Source: Crocodylus rhombifer
Taxonomy: Eukaryota; Chordata; Crocodylia; Crocodylidae
Reading direction: 5' to 3'
Length of the DNA: 64,000 nt
Assembly: GCA_038503035.1 (NCBI GenBank)
Contig: JAVSML010024717.1
Coordinates: 372,001 to 436,000, forward strand
This document shows positions 1-8,778 of this stretch, piece after piece; the first letter of the stretch is position 1, and every line of letters starts with the position of its first letter. The translations under genes and the position numbers were made by a program. Under the pieces are notes generated by a model. The model saw only the letters and a list, made by a program, of their open reading frames with translations, ran no database searches and was not told the DNA's origin.

Positions 1-441
1 TAATTTTGAGAGGAAAAGTTGTTTCCATTCCCTTTCTAGGTCCTCCACTAAATGAAATTTGCATGTAGAAAGGCCACACTGAGCAAACCAGGCACTCTTT
101 GCATTACGGACCACAAGATATACAGGTCAGGTTCCCCACTAGCAGTAAAGAGGATTGGTCCAGCCTTAGGGAAGCTTCTTCCTGTCAATGGAAGGTAAGA
201 TCTCTCCCTACTAATACCCAGCCTTCCTCAGCCTGGTTTGTCTTTGAAATCAGCAGATAGCATCATAAAATGAGATACATGACTATTTGAAAACAGTATC
301 ATTATATGCAGCTAAGATGGAGATGGCTCCACCAAAATGGTCTGCCATTACCTTCATTAGTTGATTTGTTGTGCTGCTCACTGTCTTAAGAGGAAGGCAT
401 TGTGAAACGTGTGCATTGAAAACCAACCACCTTTCTTCAAT
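1..441. other. No recognisable gene or repeat
   Basis: AT-leaning sequence with no convincing open frame, RNA gene or repeat that I recognise. Probably intergenic or intronic. Confidence 0.5.
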
Positions 442-443
442 TA

Positions 444-562
444 CAGGTTGCCCTTGCTTTATGTGGGTTCTGCGTATGCAAGTTTGCTCTTATGCCATGA
501 CACTTTTTACACCTGAAATTCATGATATGGGAGGAAAATTGGTTATACGCAAGGCAAGTCTG
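444..562. mobile_element. Small Tc1/mariner or pogo-type MITE flanked by TA
   Basis: A 119-bp element with imperfect inverted ends: CAGGTTGCCCTTGC on the left, and GCAAGGCAAGTCTG on the right, whose reverse complement is CAGACTTGCCTTGC. A TA dinucleotide lies directly outside each end (442-443 and 563-564), the target duplication expected for Tc1/mariner-superfamily elements. It has no coding capacity, so it is non-autonomous. The interior repeats the end motif (GTATGCAAGTTTGCTC). The family assignment rests on the ends alone. Confidence 0.5.
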
Positions 563-564
563 TA

Positions 565-1310
565 GGGGAAGAGGCATGAGGAGGGATGCAGCGCAGCCCA
601 GCAGCTGCAGGTAGGTGGCGTCAGCCGCTCCTGGGGCTGCAGCAGGGAGCAAAGTGGAGGGAACTGCCAGTGGGTGCAGAGTGCAGGATGGGGAGGGGCA
701 CAGCTCTTGCTGCTATCCACACCCCAGACGGGCTGCGGGGCTGTGCTGGGCTCTTCCCAGGGGGCACGTGGCCCGCAGATCTGAGCACGGCATGAGAGCA
801 GGCTGCCACTGCAGGCTGGGGCTGATGGTGGCACCAGCCTCTTCCCAGTGCTTGGGGTGGATGGCAACACCCACCCCAAGGTGGGTAAGAGGGCAGGTTG
901 TGGGGGGCTACAGTGAATTTTGGAGTGGCTGCAAGTAACAGCTTGAATTCTATATTTCCATATAAAGGGTGAAGACACATGACATTTCTACTTGAGTAAT
1001 TTGACTTTACTTCAAATTTAAAGATGACTGGACCCACAGCATACAACCTTATGCCAGTACAAATACCCTTATTCCTGCTTTTGTAAGGAATACCTATTGA
1101 AAGATGAAAATTACACTTGTGTATCTGACCTATGTCTGCTCTCCTAGTCAGTTATACCCCTCACTAGTAGCCATTTGTTCAATGTAAACCAGGTCTCCCA
1201 GCACCTTGTGGCATGGTAGTGTAAGAGTGTAAGAAAATTGGTTGTGTGGCCACTTCTTACTATGAAGTAAATGTATTATGGAGTAAATTTTACCCTGGAT
1301 CTACTCATTA
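565..1310. other. GC-rich block followed by unassigned sequence
   Basis: Bases 572-945 are strongly GC-rich with many CTG/CAG words but few CpG. They hold overlapping open frames on both strands with low-complexity Ala/Pro/Gly/Ser composition, which is what random GC-rich DNA gives. The sharp composition edges suggest another non-autonomous transposon, but I found no matched ends. From 946 to 1310 I see nothing. Confidence 0.35.
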
Positions 1311-1318
1311 GGAATCAA

Positions 1319-2731
1319 CAGGGATCCTGGTTTTCTCTGTTTAAAAAATGCAAATTTTCTCATAAAAATCGCAAGTTTTCTCATTAAAACCTCCACAATC
1401 CATGTTTTTGTGCAATTAAAATTAAATACCTATATATATAGATATAGATATATAGGTATCAGTTGAACACAATGTTTTATTGATATATTTATAATTTTAA
1501 AGCATTTGGAAGCCTACCAGTGCCTCAGTCACTATAATAAAATAAATTCTAAGTACCTATACATTTTGGCATATGATTTGGGGTTTTCTGTCATGGAAAA
1601 TCAGAGTTTCTCCTGCCCCCTTAGCTCACCAGGACACAGATCTAGGCCCCTCACTCCCCAACCACAACCCCCCACACCTCTAGCCCTGCCAGAGTGTGCC
1701 CTCAGCTGCCAGAGCTACAGGGCCAGGGACCCAGGTCTACAGCTCCCTTGCCCCCAGTGATCAAACCCTGGCTGCTGCCCATGGGAGGTGGAACCTGCTG
1801 TGGCAGAGCAGAGTGCAGAGTCTGGCTCCCCCTCTTCCACAGGTGACATGGCTGGAGCAGAGCCCATCGGGATGGGGTGTTGGATGTAGGCTTCCCACTG
1901 CAGGCTCTGGCTCTTCTCCATACTGCTCTCCCCCTGGGGCCTCCACAGCCCAGCAAGCAAGATCAAGAGTGGCAGGGCAGGGCACAGCAAGGTGGAGAGG
2001 CTCAATGCCGCTTCCATGGTGAAGTGTCCCCTGTCCACCCAGCAGCAGTGAGGGCAGTGGTGTGGAGTTGTGCCCCTTGCTGCTGCCAGGTGGGTACTTT
2101 GCCATGGCAGCACAAGGTTCGCAGCAACAGCATCAAGTTTCTCTGCCCCACTCTGCCCTGCCATGCTGCGCCTTGCCCATTGAGCTGCAGAGGCCCTGGG
2201 AGGAGGGCAGCAGGGCAAGGAGCCCACACCCACCCCACACACAAATCTGGGAGGTACGTGCTTCCTATTCTCCCCCTGGGAGGGTGTGCAGTGGCTGGCG
2301 GCCAGCCCTGCGTCACCCCCCGGATGACCTGCTTGTGGTTTTGTCCCATTCCCCACACATTCTGGCCCCAGGCCCCAACGCCCATGCACCACCTGGGCTG
2401 GGCAGCAGCCCCAGCCCTGCCCAACTCCCTCCCTCACAACTGGGGCCTCAATCACCTCCTCCCACCAGACTTACCTCTGGGGAGCTTCTTTCCAAGTTGC
2501 CTGGCTGCCATGTGTATGTGTGCACATGTACATAGTGCCCTCTGCCTGATCACCCTCTTCCCATTCCCCCCAGCCCCCTGCAGGCTAGAACTCTACCAGC
2601 CTGTAAGAGGAAACCCAATGTTTCCTACATTTTTCTCCTTTAAAGGAGAAAATCTGGTTTTTTCTCCTTAAAATGAGAAAAGCTGGGTTTTACCAAGTTT
2701 TTTCATGGTAAACAGAAAACCTAGATCCCTA
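1319..2731 (+). mobile_element. 1.4-kb non-autonomous hAT-like transposon, copy 1
   Basis: Ends are CAGGGATCCTGGTTTTCTC at the left and GAAAACCTAGATCCCTA at the right, imperfect inverted repeats with the CAGGG start typical of hAT elements. The flanking 8-mers GGAATCAA (1311-1318) and GTAATCAA (2732-2739) agree at 7 of 8 positions, matching a hAT 8-bp target duplication. AT-rich edges enclose a GC-rich core (about 1600-2600). Within the edges are a TATATA-rich palindrome (about 1429-1458) and a short GAGAAAA/TTTTCTC inverted motif. Overlapping frames in the core, up to about 260 codons on either strand, show no domain and are compositional. A second copy lies at 34349-35905 in opposite orientation, and part of a third at 26020-26212. 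Confidence 0.7.
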
Positions 2732-2739
2732 GTAATCAA

Positions 2740-3474
2740 GCTACATGTTTATACAGAAAGTCATTGATTATGACTTTGCTGCATAGTTTGCATGAGGTTT
2801 TATGATTGTTAAATAATTAAACAAATATGAGTGCTTACTTTAGTCAACTATTAAGGGCTGATTCCTGCTCATCACACTCACTTATGTATTCCTATTGCCT
2901 TTGTTTGAACTACTGTTGCACAAAGGATTTTACTTGCATGAGACAGTGGGGAGGATCAGATGCTGAGCCTTATGTACTTAGGAACTTTTTTTAGCAGTGA
3001 TTTTGACATGAGCAAACAGCTTCACTTCAGCTTTGAAGCTGACACATTTTTGATCTTCATCTTCCTTTTGAAATTGTGCTTTGTTGGCATCACGACACAC
3101 TTTTTTTTTTTCATTCCAAAAGATTTGCTTTTGTGAGAATTAAAGGATATCTCTTCTCATTTCTTGATGTATTCATTCAGCACCTTTTGGTTTAAGCATG
3201 CACAGAAATTAAACCATTATCTTTTTCCCCATATAGTTATCTGACAAGCATTGTATTCTTTAGATGATTTGCAACTTTAATACAACACTGAAATAACTAA
3301 AATAAATAAGGCACTTCTCCAAAGCCATTTACTCATACTGAGTAGTTTCTTACTCAACAGAAGTGCAGGGAGGGGGTAGGAAATCAAGAACATTGTTAAA
3401 TGCTTCTCTTAGACAGCTCATCTATGAATTATTTAGAAATAACAACTTACTCAGCATTTCATTCCTTTTTTATT
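2740..3474. other. No recognisable gene or repeat
   Basis: AT-rich, apparently unique sequence with a short T-tract near 3100. Nothing further identified. Confidence 0.5.
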
Positions 3475-3686
3475 TAATACTGCATATGCTCACATATAAG
3501 ACAACTCTGAATATAAGACAACCCCTCCCCGCCAATAATTACGTTATATGTATNNNNNNNNNNCTTCTTCTGCCTGCAGCCTTCCTACCCCCTCCCCCTG
3601 CCACTCCTTCTACCCTCCCCACTTTCAAACCTTGCTCAGGCTCTGTTACCTCCCCAAGCTCAAAGTGTCTGGGAGTGGTGGATTAT
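3475..3686. repeat. ATAAGACAAC-type dispersed repeat interrupted by an assembly gap
   Basis: ATATAAGACAACTCTGA is followed directly by ATATAAGACAACCCC, a short direct repetition typical of the edge of certain reptile DNA-transposon families. Ten Ns (3554-3563) break the sequence. After the gap comes a pyrimidine-rich CCCTCCCC tract to about 3690. The other end of the element is not visible, so family and limits are uncertain. Confidence 0.3.
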
Positions 3687-4180
3687 GGTAAATAGAAGAA
3701 GAGAATTTTTCAGACCTTGCTGAACAAGAAGGTATTGTTCAAAAAGAAGTGAGGAAGAGGGTGGAAGAGCTAAAAGAACTGCAAGCAAGGAAGTAGGAAT
3801 TATTAAAGGAGGAAATAAGAGAAGTATGAGTGTAAGAACTGGAAGACAAACAGTGTTGTACTGAAGAATGGTTCAAAAGCAAAATGGATGAGAAAATCTT
3901 TCTGATCAGAGCACCTTGGGTGGAGAAAGGGTGTAAGTAGTTTTGGTGAAATTGAGGAAAAGAAGGAAAGAACTGAAAGCAGTGAGACTTGAAGAATCCA
4001 AGTACAAGAGAATTTGAAAGTGCTGGACATGGTGGCAGAGTCTTGTAAAGAGTCGTACAAAAGTAGAGGAATGGATGGAGGAAAAATGAAGGTGTTCCTT
4101 GATGGAATAAAGGAAAGAATAGAAGACAGAAAGAAACAAAAATTGGAGAAGTATGAGAGAGGTGAAGGACTGCTTAAAAG

Positions 4181-4705
4181 CGTGCAAGAGAAGAAGGTGC
4201 CAGGAAGAGATAGACTTCCGGCGGAATTCCATGAAAAATTTTGGCAGTGGCTGGGGACACGAATAATAGAGACATAACAGAGAATAATGGAGGGTGGGGA
4301 GATAGAGGAGGGTTTTGCAGAAGGTGTGATAATTTTGATATTCAAGAAAGGAAAGAAAGATGAGTTAGGCAATGGAAAGCCAACAATCGTTTGAAACATA
4401 GACTACAAATTGATGGCAAACGTATTGGTCAGAAGAATACAAGACTGTTTAGCAGATGTGATTAAAAAAAAAAGAACAAACATGTGCCATTCCTGAGAGG
4501 AGGATATACCAGACCCTATGGTTAATGACACATGTCATATTGGATATACAAAACAGGAAAAGAAGCACAGTAGTGAATTTAGACCTGGAAAAAGCTTATG
4601 ATAGGGTTGAACAAGATTTCATGTTCAAAGTATTGTGAAGGACGGGGTTTCCTGAAAAGATGATCAGATGGGTCAAAGTGCTGTATAATAAAGCAGGAAG
4701 TCAAG
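4181..4705 (+). pseudogene. Tx1-type reverse transcriptase palm/fingers remnant
   Basis: The reading frame changes at least twice. Recognisable in order: GRDRLPAEFHEKFWQWLG, then VILIFKKGKKDELGN, YKLMANVLVRRIQDCLADVI, QTCAIPERRI, and VVNLDLEKAYDRVEQDFMF, where the Asp of LEKAYDRV is the motif A metal ligand. After GFPEKMIRWVKVLYNKAGSQ the coding similarity stops at about 4705, where a pogo-like terminus begins. Motif C (YADD/FADD) is not seen. Non-functional. Confidence 0.65.
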
Positions 4706-4707
4706 TA

Positions 4708-4890
4708 CAGTAAAAGCTCTGTTATCCAGCATACCCCGGAAACAGGGGATGCCGGAAAACAAAATATGCTGGTTAATTGAGCGGCCCCACGGTGCGTCTG
4801 GGGTATCCCTCCACCCCTTCCACGGCATCACCACCCCTCACAACAAATATGTTGTGTAAAGAGATAATGGGCGGGGAGGTGGGGGGCTGA
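4708..4890 (+). mobile_element. pogo/Tigger-like terminus inserted in the Tx1 element
   Basis: TA at 4706-4707 is followed by CAGTAAAAGCTCTGTTATCC, a start typical of pogo/Tigger-type DNA transposons, with internal GGATGCCGGA and ATGCTGGTTAA motifs of the same style. The matching right terminus was not found, so the right limit is approximate and the element may be truncated. It sits exactly where Tx1 RT coding similarity ends, so it was probably inserted into that element. Confidence 0.45.
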
Positions 4891-5094
4891 ACGGCATGTT
4901 TTTGCTATTACCTGGCAGGAAAGAACATTAAGAAGATGGGGCAGGGGAGAATGGAAAAACCTGTGGGTGTGGCAGCCACCTTCCCACTATGCAAAGATGG
5001 AGAACTTTGTAAGGGTAAATAAACTTGAGGAAATGGGGTTAGAGTGTTTGAAAGACCATAAGAAAGTGATTAATATAAGAAAGATAAGATAACA

Positions 5095-5440
5095 GTGGTT
5101 GGAGATCTGACAGAAATACAGATGAAAAACTTGTGGAAAGCAGTAACAAATAATAGAGTGAAAAGAGAACATACGGCTCTCATATGTACGATGATACAGA
5201 ATATTCTTCCTGTGAGGGGCATTCAGCATAAATGGGGCTTGGTAAGATTGGCGGTATGCCCAAGAGAGGGATGTAGGGCTGAAGAAAATTTGGGACTGCC
5301 CTTTTGTGCAAGGACTACGGGGGAAAAAGTGCATCATTTTCTGAGGGTAATCAATATGAACTATGACTTAATATATGAAATGGTGTTGTATGAGTTAATG
5401 ACCAAAGGTCTGAGAACCTTTTGTGTGATAGTAGCAATAT
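5095..5440 (+). pseudogene. C-terminal region of Tx1-clade ORF2
   Basis: An open frame of 115 codons in the same orientation as the RT remnant. It includes VCPREGCRAEEN and LPFCARTTGEKVHHFL, resembling the C-terminal Cys/His-rich segment (CPRCGxxEET...HLLxxCPFA) of Tx1/L1-group ORF2 proteins, with spacing altered and one Cys position changed. Downstream coding likeness continues weakly to about 5560 in other frames. Its start codon is fortuitous. Confidence 0.5.
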
Positions 5441-5785
5441 AGAACATAAGAAACCTACTGTTGGTCAAGAGACTGGCGTTCACAAGAAGAGAATGTTTGG
5501 AGTTGGCAATTTATGACTTGCCACACGATGTGGATCAAGATGCAGACAAGATGGGAAAGGAGAAGGCAGAGAAAAGATGGAGGAAAGAAGAATGGCAGCG
5601 GTTATTTTAAAAGGACAAAGGGATGGAGTGAAAATTGCTTCCTCCTGAGTCGAGGGTGGTTCATGAGAGGTCAGTGTGTTAATGGTGTAAAGGGGTAGAA
5701 GAAGAAGAAGGTATTGTTGTAGGGAGATTGTCAAGTTTTATAATTAATGTAGTTTCTTTTAGTTGTTTTATAATTTTTTTAAAAA

Positions 5786-5813
5786 GCATCTCAGCCTTTT
5801 GGCTAAGATCAAG
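5786..5813 (+). pseudogene. U2 snRNA 5'-end fragment, first copy
   Basis: GCATCTCAGCCTTTTGGCTA and the bases after it match nucleotides of about 4-31 of vertebrate U2 snRNA, with one apparent mismatch in 28 (A for T at 5789). The U2 sequence stops after AAGATCAAG and is replaced by unrelated bases, so this is not a U2 gene. No Sm site or downstream stem-loops follow, and no PSE-like promoter is evident. Confidence 0.75.
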
Positions 5814-5930
5814 CATATTTGACATCAAAAGGAAGCCTCTACCCTTTCCAGTGATAGTCTGGTACTGTAGTACCTCTAGGCATGGTGCCAGTTTCCTGGG
5901 CAGGGAACACCTGCCCATTTTTTTAAGGGG

Positions 5931-5951
5931 CAAAACAAAACAAAACAAAAA
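5931..5951. repeat. (CAAAA)n simple repeat
   Basis: Four CAAAA units inside the first U2-headed element, possibly a SINE-internal or tail microsatellite. Confidence 0.7.
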
Positions 5952-6005
5952 ATTCCCATCAATTTTGTGGCAATAGGGGATTGTTTTTGTACTTTTGCCC
6001 TACCT

Positions 6006-6110
6006 GCTTCTCAACCTTTTGGCTAGGAGCAAGCAAGCCTTTTGGCTAGGGCCTGGGGCTTGCATGTAGCATGCTACCAAAAAAAAACAAAACAGTTCCT
6101 ATCAGCAGTT
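6006..6110 (+). mobile_element. SINEU-like element, copy 2, with a partly duplicated U2 head
   Basis: GCTTCTCAACCTTTTGGCTA at 6006 matches the U2 snRNA 5' end with a few changes (CAACC for CAGCC, AGGAGCAAG for AAGATCAAG). A second partial head, AGCCTTTTGGCTAGG (6036-6050), follows at once, so the head is tandemly duplicated. An A-rich stretch (6079-6093) and TTCCTATCAGCAG follow. The 3' limit is uncertain. Confidence 0.5.
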
Positions 6111-6370
6111 CAAAGCAGGCCACCACACCAGGAACATTTTCCAGGCGATAGCTGTCCAGATGGCCGGGCAGCGGGCACACATGGCAGTAGTGCTGCACAG
6201 AAACCAACTCTGCAGCCACAGCCCACTGGCAGCTGGACCAGAGGGGCAGATGCCTCTACTGCCTGTGTTGTCCGTATCTGGGTGAGGCAGGTGTGTAGCA
6301 GATCACAGCCAGGCAGCAGCCCCCGCTGCCAGACTGCTGCAGTGGGTAAGCGGTGCAGGCAACTCTCAGG

Positions 6371-6738
6371 ACTGCTTCAGCAGTCCAGCTGGCATAAGGG
6401 GTAGCATCCCTAGGTACCAATTGGCTGGGCCCCAGAAGTTCCTGAAAGTGAGTAGCCCTGACCTACTTGCCAAGGCAGTTGTTTGTACTGCTGGGGCCAG
6501 GACAGGGAAGGTTTTTTATACTGCTGGGGACAGCTCAGGTGCTGGCCCCAGGCTCTAGCTCTCCCTGGCTGCAGATCCTGGAGGAGCCAGGCAGGGTTAT
6601 TTTGCTCCAAGTGGCCTGATTTGCTCCGCAACGAAGTGCATGTTCAAGCACATGCGCTGCGGCAAAAAGCCCCAGCTCAAATTTGCACTGCTTCTATTTG
6701 AGCTGCTGGAAGCACACATGCTTGCATGTGTGGATGGG
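6371..6738 (+). repeat. GC-rich dispersed repeat, copy 1
   Basis: Begins with the perfect small hairpin GGACTGCTTCAGCAGTCC (6371-6388) and ends with GCTTGCATGTGTGGATG. It aligns along its length with 26213-26530 in the same orientation. Shared landmarks include TGCTGGCCCCAGG, AGGCAGGGTTATTTTGC, AAAAAGCCCCAGCTCAAAT and TATTTGAGCTGCTG. No protein domain. Probably a non-autonomous DNA transposon. The terminal TGTGGACGTGCC of the other copy resembles ends of other elements in this window. Confidence 0.6.
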
Positions 6739-8224
6739 CCCATGTGGTCCACATCCCAGCAATACTGTTCTGCCAGAAACCCCAAATCAGTTCCCAGCTG
6801 CTATTGCGTATGGGTAGTGCTGCAGGGAGGCACAGGGTTTGTCAGTCACCAGGCTTAAGTAGACTTTGCACTGCAGAGCTATTCCAGTAACTCAAAAGGA
6901 GGATGCTTCCTCTCACACATCTTCCCAGCATCCAAATCTGGGTATAGCTTAAGGAGTTATCATACAAACATTGTACATTAAAAATGAATTCATTGCCAAT
7001 GACCCACAAGTCTTGCCTGCCTCCTTCTATTTTTCCTTCGCATTTACTATTAAAGCTTACTGAACTGAAGATGATATGAAAAATTCCAATACATGGAGTA
7101 CAGATACTGCTCTAACTCTGGTCTTTGGAGGTCTCTTGACCTATTTGCAGCATCTGTCCATCTAGAACTGGTCAGGAAAATGAAACAATCTGGGATTTTT
7201 GGGGTGTGTAAACATTTTATGGTGGGGTTCTTTTTTCCCCTTCCCTCTGTCTCCAGGCTCAGCAAAGGAGATTCTTCACACAGTGAATCCCCCTCTCATG
7301 CCCCACCACCACCCCTAAAAAACCTTACAAAACCTAACTTCTATGTTTAGTATTTAAACTCCAAAGTTAAACTCCAGACTGTAGAATATGCCTGCTTGGC
7401 AAGTTCATCCAATTCTTTAGATTTGCTAACAAAATCATTCTTGGATGCTTGCCCAGATGCCTCTTCTGTGCACTTCCTTTGATTTTAAAGAATCTGTGCC
7501 CTTGCATGCTATGAACTTGAGAGGGTTTGTAGGAAAATGTGTCTATCTTCAAGGACTTGAGGAAATCCTGAAATGTAGTAGTATAAAAACAGACCAAAAA
7601 TCGCACAAGTCTCCTGAATCAAAGCAGCCTTGATGTATCTGCTAAGTATATGCCTGTGTGTGATGATTCACTTAGGTGGGCTGCTTGGGCTCCTACAGAT
7701 GTGTGGGGAGCCTGCTCCAACACAGTGGAAATCACATCAGAGCAGACGCGATTAATTGGGAAATAGACACACTCCAGCAGCCTTCTGCATTACATGTATC
7801 AGTGTCCCCATGCATCCCTGTTCTAAACAAATAAAGGCAAGGCACTTGAAATAAAACATGTTCAATGAGCTTTAGTTCAGAGCACCCCGCTACCATGCAA
7901 ATTGGACAGCTTCAACTGGGGGGACTTAACCCTCTAACACTAAGTAAACAGTATTCCTACAATTAGGGCACTGTATTTGGTGCTGGAAGAATTAGGTTTA
8001 AACCCTGTCAGGTAGAAGATGAAATTGAGCCTAGGTGTCCTCATCCTAACCACTGAGCTTTTGGATGCCATTTGGAAAGAAACACCTTAGGTATCTAATC
8101 CTAGGGAATTGTGCCAGCCTCTGAATCCCAAGTGGACTGAGGTCCCTCCACACAGCTCAGAGTAAGGCACTAAAGAAATATTTAGAAGCAGATGTGGGAA
8201 TATTAGGCCTTGCAACAAACAATT
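6739..8224. other. No recognisable gene; possible old repeat at about 7980-8075
   Basis: Mostly apparently unique sequence. At 7978-8075 a stretch with AACCACTGAGC near its end resembles ancient amniote interspersed repeats, but I cannot name the family. Confidence 0.35.
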
Positions 8225-8382
8225 TCTTTTGTAGAGTTAGGCCCAGATTATTAAAAACACCTAACTCCTAATTGCAAATTCAGTGGAACTTGGGAATCTA
8301 AATGCCTTTAAGACGCCCTAGCATTTTTGTGCCTCAGCTCCCATCTGTGTAACAGAGGTAATATTTTTCTACTTTCCAGAGG
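8225..8382 (+). repeat. MIR/LINE2-tail-like ancient repeat
   Basis: GTGCCTCAGCTCCCATCTGT then AACAGAGGTAATA resembles the conserved MIR/L2-type segment (CCTCAGTTTCCxCATCTGTAAAATGGGGATAATA). The preceding part contains CACCTAACTCCTAATTGC-like words seen in other old reptile repeats. It is cut at the right by the element starting at 8383. Confidence 0.35.
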
Positions 8383-8771
8383 GCGAAGTTACATGTTACA
8401 CTTTGATCATACTGAATCTGTGGAATGTTAAGTGGTGTTAAATTCAGAATGTGCTGTGAGCAGTTGCACATTAAGGGATAATACTGTTTCTTGCCACTAG
8501 AGGGCTAGTGAGCATGGCCGTGGCTAGGAACCAGTGGGGAGGGGAGCTGAGAGCAGTGCATCTTGGGATGCTGGAGGCCTGCAAATTGCTTGTTTTATCT
8601 CTGTAGGGCAGAGTGAAGTTATTCTAGCACAGCCCAGAGTTAACCCTCATCTTTTGTGACATAACTTTGAGATGCTTAGAGGACACTTAGAATGAACTAA
8701 CTAGCCTTAACATGTGAACATTCACATTTTAAGTGGAATTAGTATGGTCTAAGTGTAACATGTAACTTCAC
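8383..8771. mobile_element. 389-bp MITE with about 32-bp terminal inverted repeats
   Basis: The left end GCGAAGTTACATGTTACACT and the right end AGTGTAACATGTAACTTCAC are inverted repeats. Similarity extends about 32 bp with three mismatches, including the following GACCATACT-type bases. The 7-mer CCAGAGG lies immediately outside both ends (8376-8382 and 8772-8778), a target-site duplication. There is no coding capacity. The ends do not match the CAGGG or CAGTG starts of other hAT copies here, so the superfamily is open, although a 7-8 bp duplication favours hAT. Confidence 0.7.
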
Positions 8772-8778
8772 CCAGAGG

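Larger units (their letters stand above)
3690..5785 (+). mobile_element. Decayed Tx1-clade (L1-group) non-LTR retrotransposon, 5'-truncated
   Basis: Three plus-strand frames, joined by frameshifts and stops, read as the RT and C-terminal part of an L1/Tx1-type ORF2. A linker and fingers region (about 4014-4275) contains DRLPAEFHEKFW. The palm region (about 4300-4705) contains VILIFKKGKKDEL, DYKLMANVL and LEKAYDRV. A C-terminal Cys/His region (about 5095-5440) contains CPREGC. The RT motif with the catalytic DD pair is missing, apparently displaced by an insertion or deletion at 4708. The 3' end is AT-rich (TTTTTTTAAAAAGC) and runs straight into a U2 snRNA-like sequence. Tx1-clade elements often have preferred targets. 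In crocodilians the Tx1-Mar group has been linked to mobilising U1/U2-headed SINEs. Family is assigned from motifs. Subfamily is inferred. Confidence 0.7.
5786..6003 (+). mobile_element. SINEU-like element (U2-headed SINE), copy 1
   Basis: A U2-derived head (5786-5813) is followed by about 190 bp of unrelated body ending in a CAAAA simple repeat and AT-rich sequence. SINEs with heads from U1 or U2 snRNA (SINEU) are known from crocodilians and have been connected to Tx1-Mar LINEs. Here a Tx1-clade 3' end lies directly upstream. The 3' limit is set only by the start of the next U2-like head. Alternative: a Tx1 element of the U2-targeting Keno type inserted at a U2-derived site. Confidence 0.5.

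Noticed and set aside
1715..2671. Long open frames (246 and 264 codons) on both strands
   Set aside because: They overlap in opposite strands inside the GC-rich core of a non-autonomous hAT element, have low-complexity composition and no domain. The transposon explains the region.
3803..4399. 198-codon minus-strand open frame rich in Ser, Phe and Leu
   Set aside because: It is the antisense of an A-rich Tx1 ORF2 whose sense strand carries recognisable RT motifs.
5786..6050. Functional U2 snRNA gene
   Set aside because: Only about 28 nt of the 5' end are present. The Sm site, the 3' stem-loops and promoter elements are absent.
7978..8075. tRNA-derived SINE or tRNA gene
   Set aside because: The AACCCT/ACCACTGAGC words suggest an old repeat, but no A-box/B-box pair or cloverleaf could be drawn.
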